From DRQF01 sp964559135 (lineage in GTDB: Bacteria > Planctomycetota > GCA-002687715 > DRQF01), in assembly GCA_964559135.1 (NCBI GenBank), contig CAZLGG010000097.1, forward strand, positions 1 through 15,347: DNA of 15,347 nucleotides, written 5' to 3'. Numbering within the stretch: position 1 is the stretch's first letter; every line of letters starts with the position of its first letter. Position numbers and translations under genes: made by a program. A model generated the notes under the pieces. That model ran no database searches and was not told where the DNA came from. It worked only from the letters and a program-made list of their open reading frames with translations. This document shows, in pieces, positions 15,316 through 15,347 of the stretch.

Positions 15316-15347
15316 GACGTTGCTCCGAATGAGAGGGATTCGAGGAT

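Overview
The window is GC-rich bacterial chromosome, tightly packed with twelve genes and no gap longer than about 240 bases. No phage, transposon, CRISPR, tRNA or rRNA signal is visible. The likely source is a Planctomycetota-type bacterium, perhaps marine. This is inferred from the very high GC, the secreted FG-GAP and BNR/CBM96 proteins, the lipid-transport genes of a two-membrane cell, and a C-terminal domain style shared by the first and last genes. The assignment is not proven.

Layout. (1) Bases 1-3659, + strand: the 3' part of a secreted FG-GAP propeller protein, then a large exported BNR_4 beta-propeller protein with two CBM96/DNRLRE modules, a candidate polysaccharide-degrading enzyme. 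(2) Bases 3679-7709, - strand: a four-gene operon read right to left. It encodes a double zinc-ribbon membrane protein, a beta-carbonic anhydrase, a membrane-anchored MCE/MlaD-like protein, and a single-chain fusion of an MlaF-like ATPase with an MlaE-like permease. Two of its three junctions are 4-base GTGA overlaps. (3) Bases 7949-10210, + strand, divergent from that operon: an SPFH protein of the YdjI type carrying a GYF_2 domain and a polyproline tail, followed by a membrane-anchored TFIIB-type zinc-ribbon protein. This pair resembles the PspA-associated YdjG-YdjH-YdjI membrane-stress module of Bacillus subtilis. (4) A small four-helix membrane protein (10252-10743, -) lies divergent from a thioredoxin-fold YyaL/SPATA20-type protein (10890-12956, +), which very probably starts at a CTG codon. 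That gene is coupled by an ATGA overlap to a GT-C-type membrane glycosyltransferase (12953-14488, +). (5) A strong hairpin terminator separates this pair from a convergent secreted protein (14551-15315, -).

The most interesting points are the ATPase-permease fusion paired with a very divergent MCE-like subunit and coupled to carbonic anhydrase, the CTG start, the candidate polysaccharide lyase, and the C-terminal export-protein domain found at both ends of the window.
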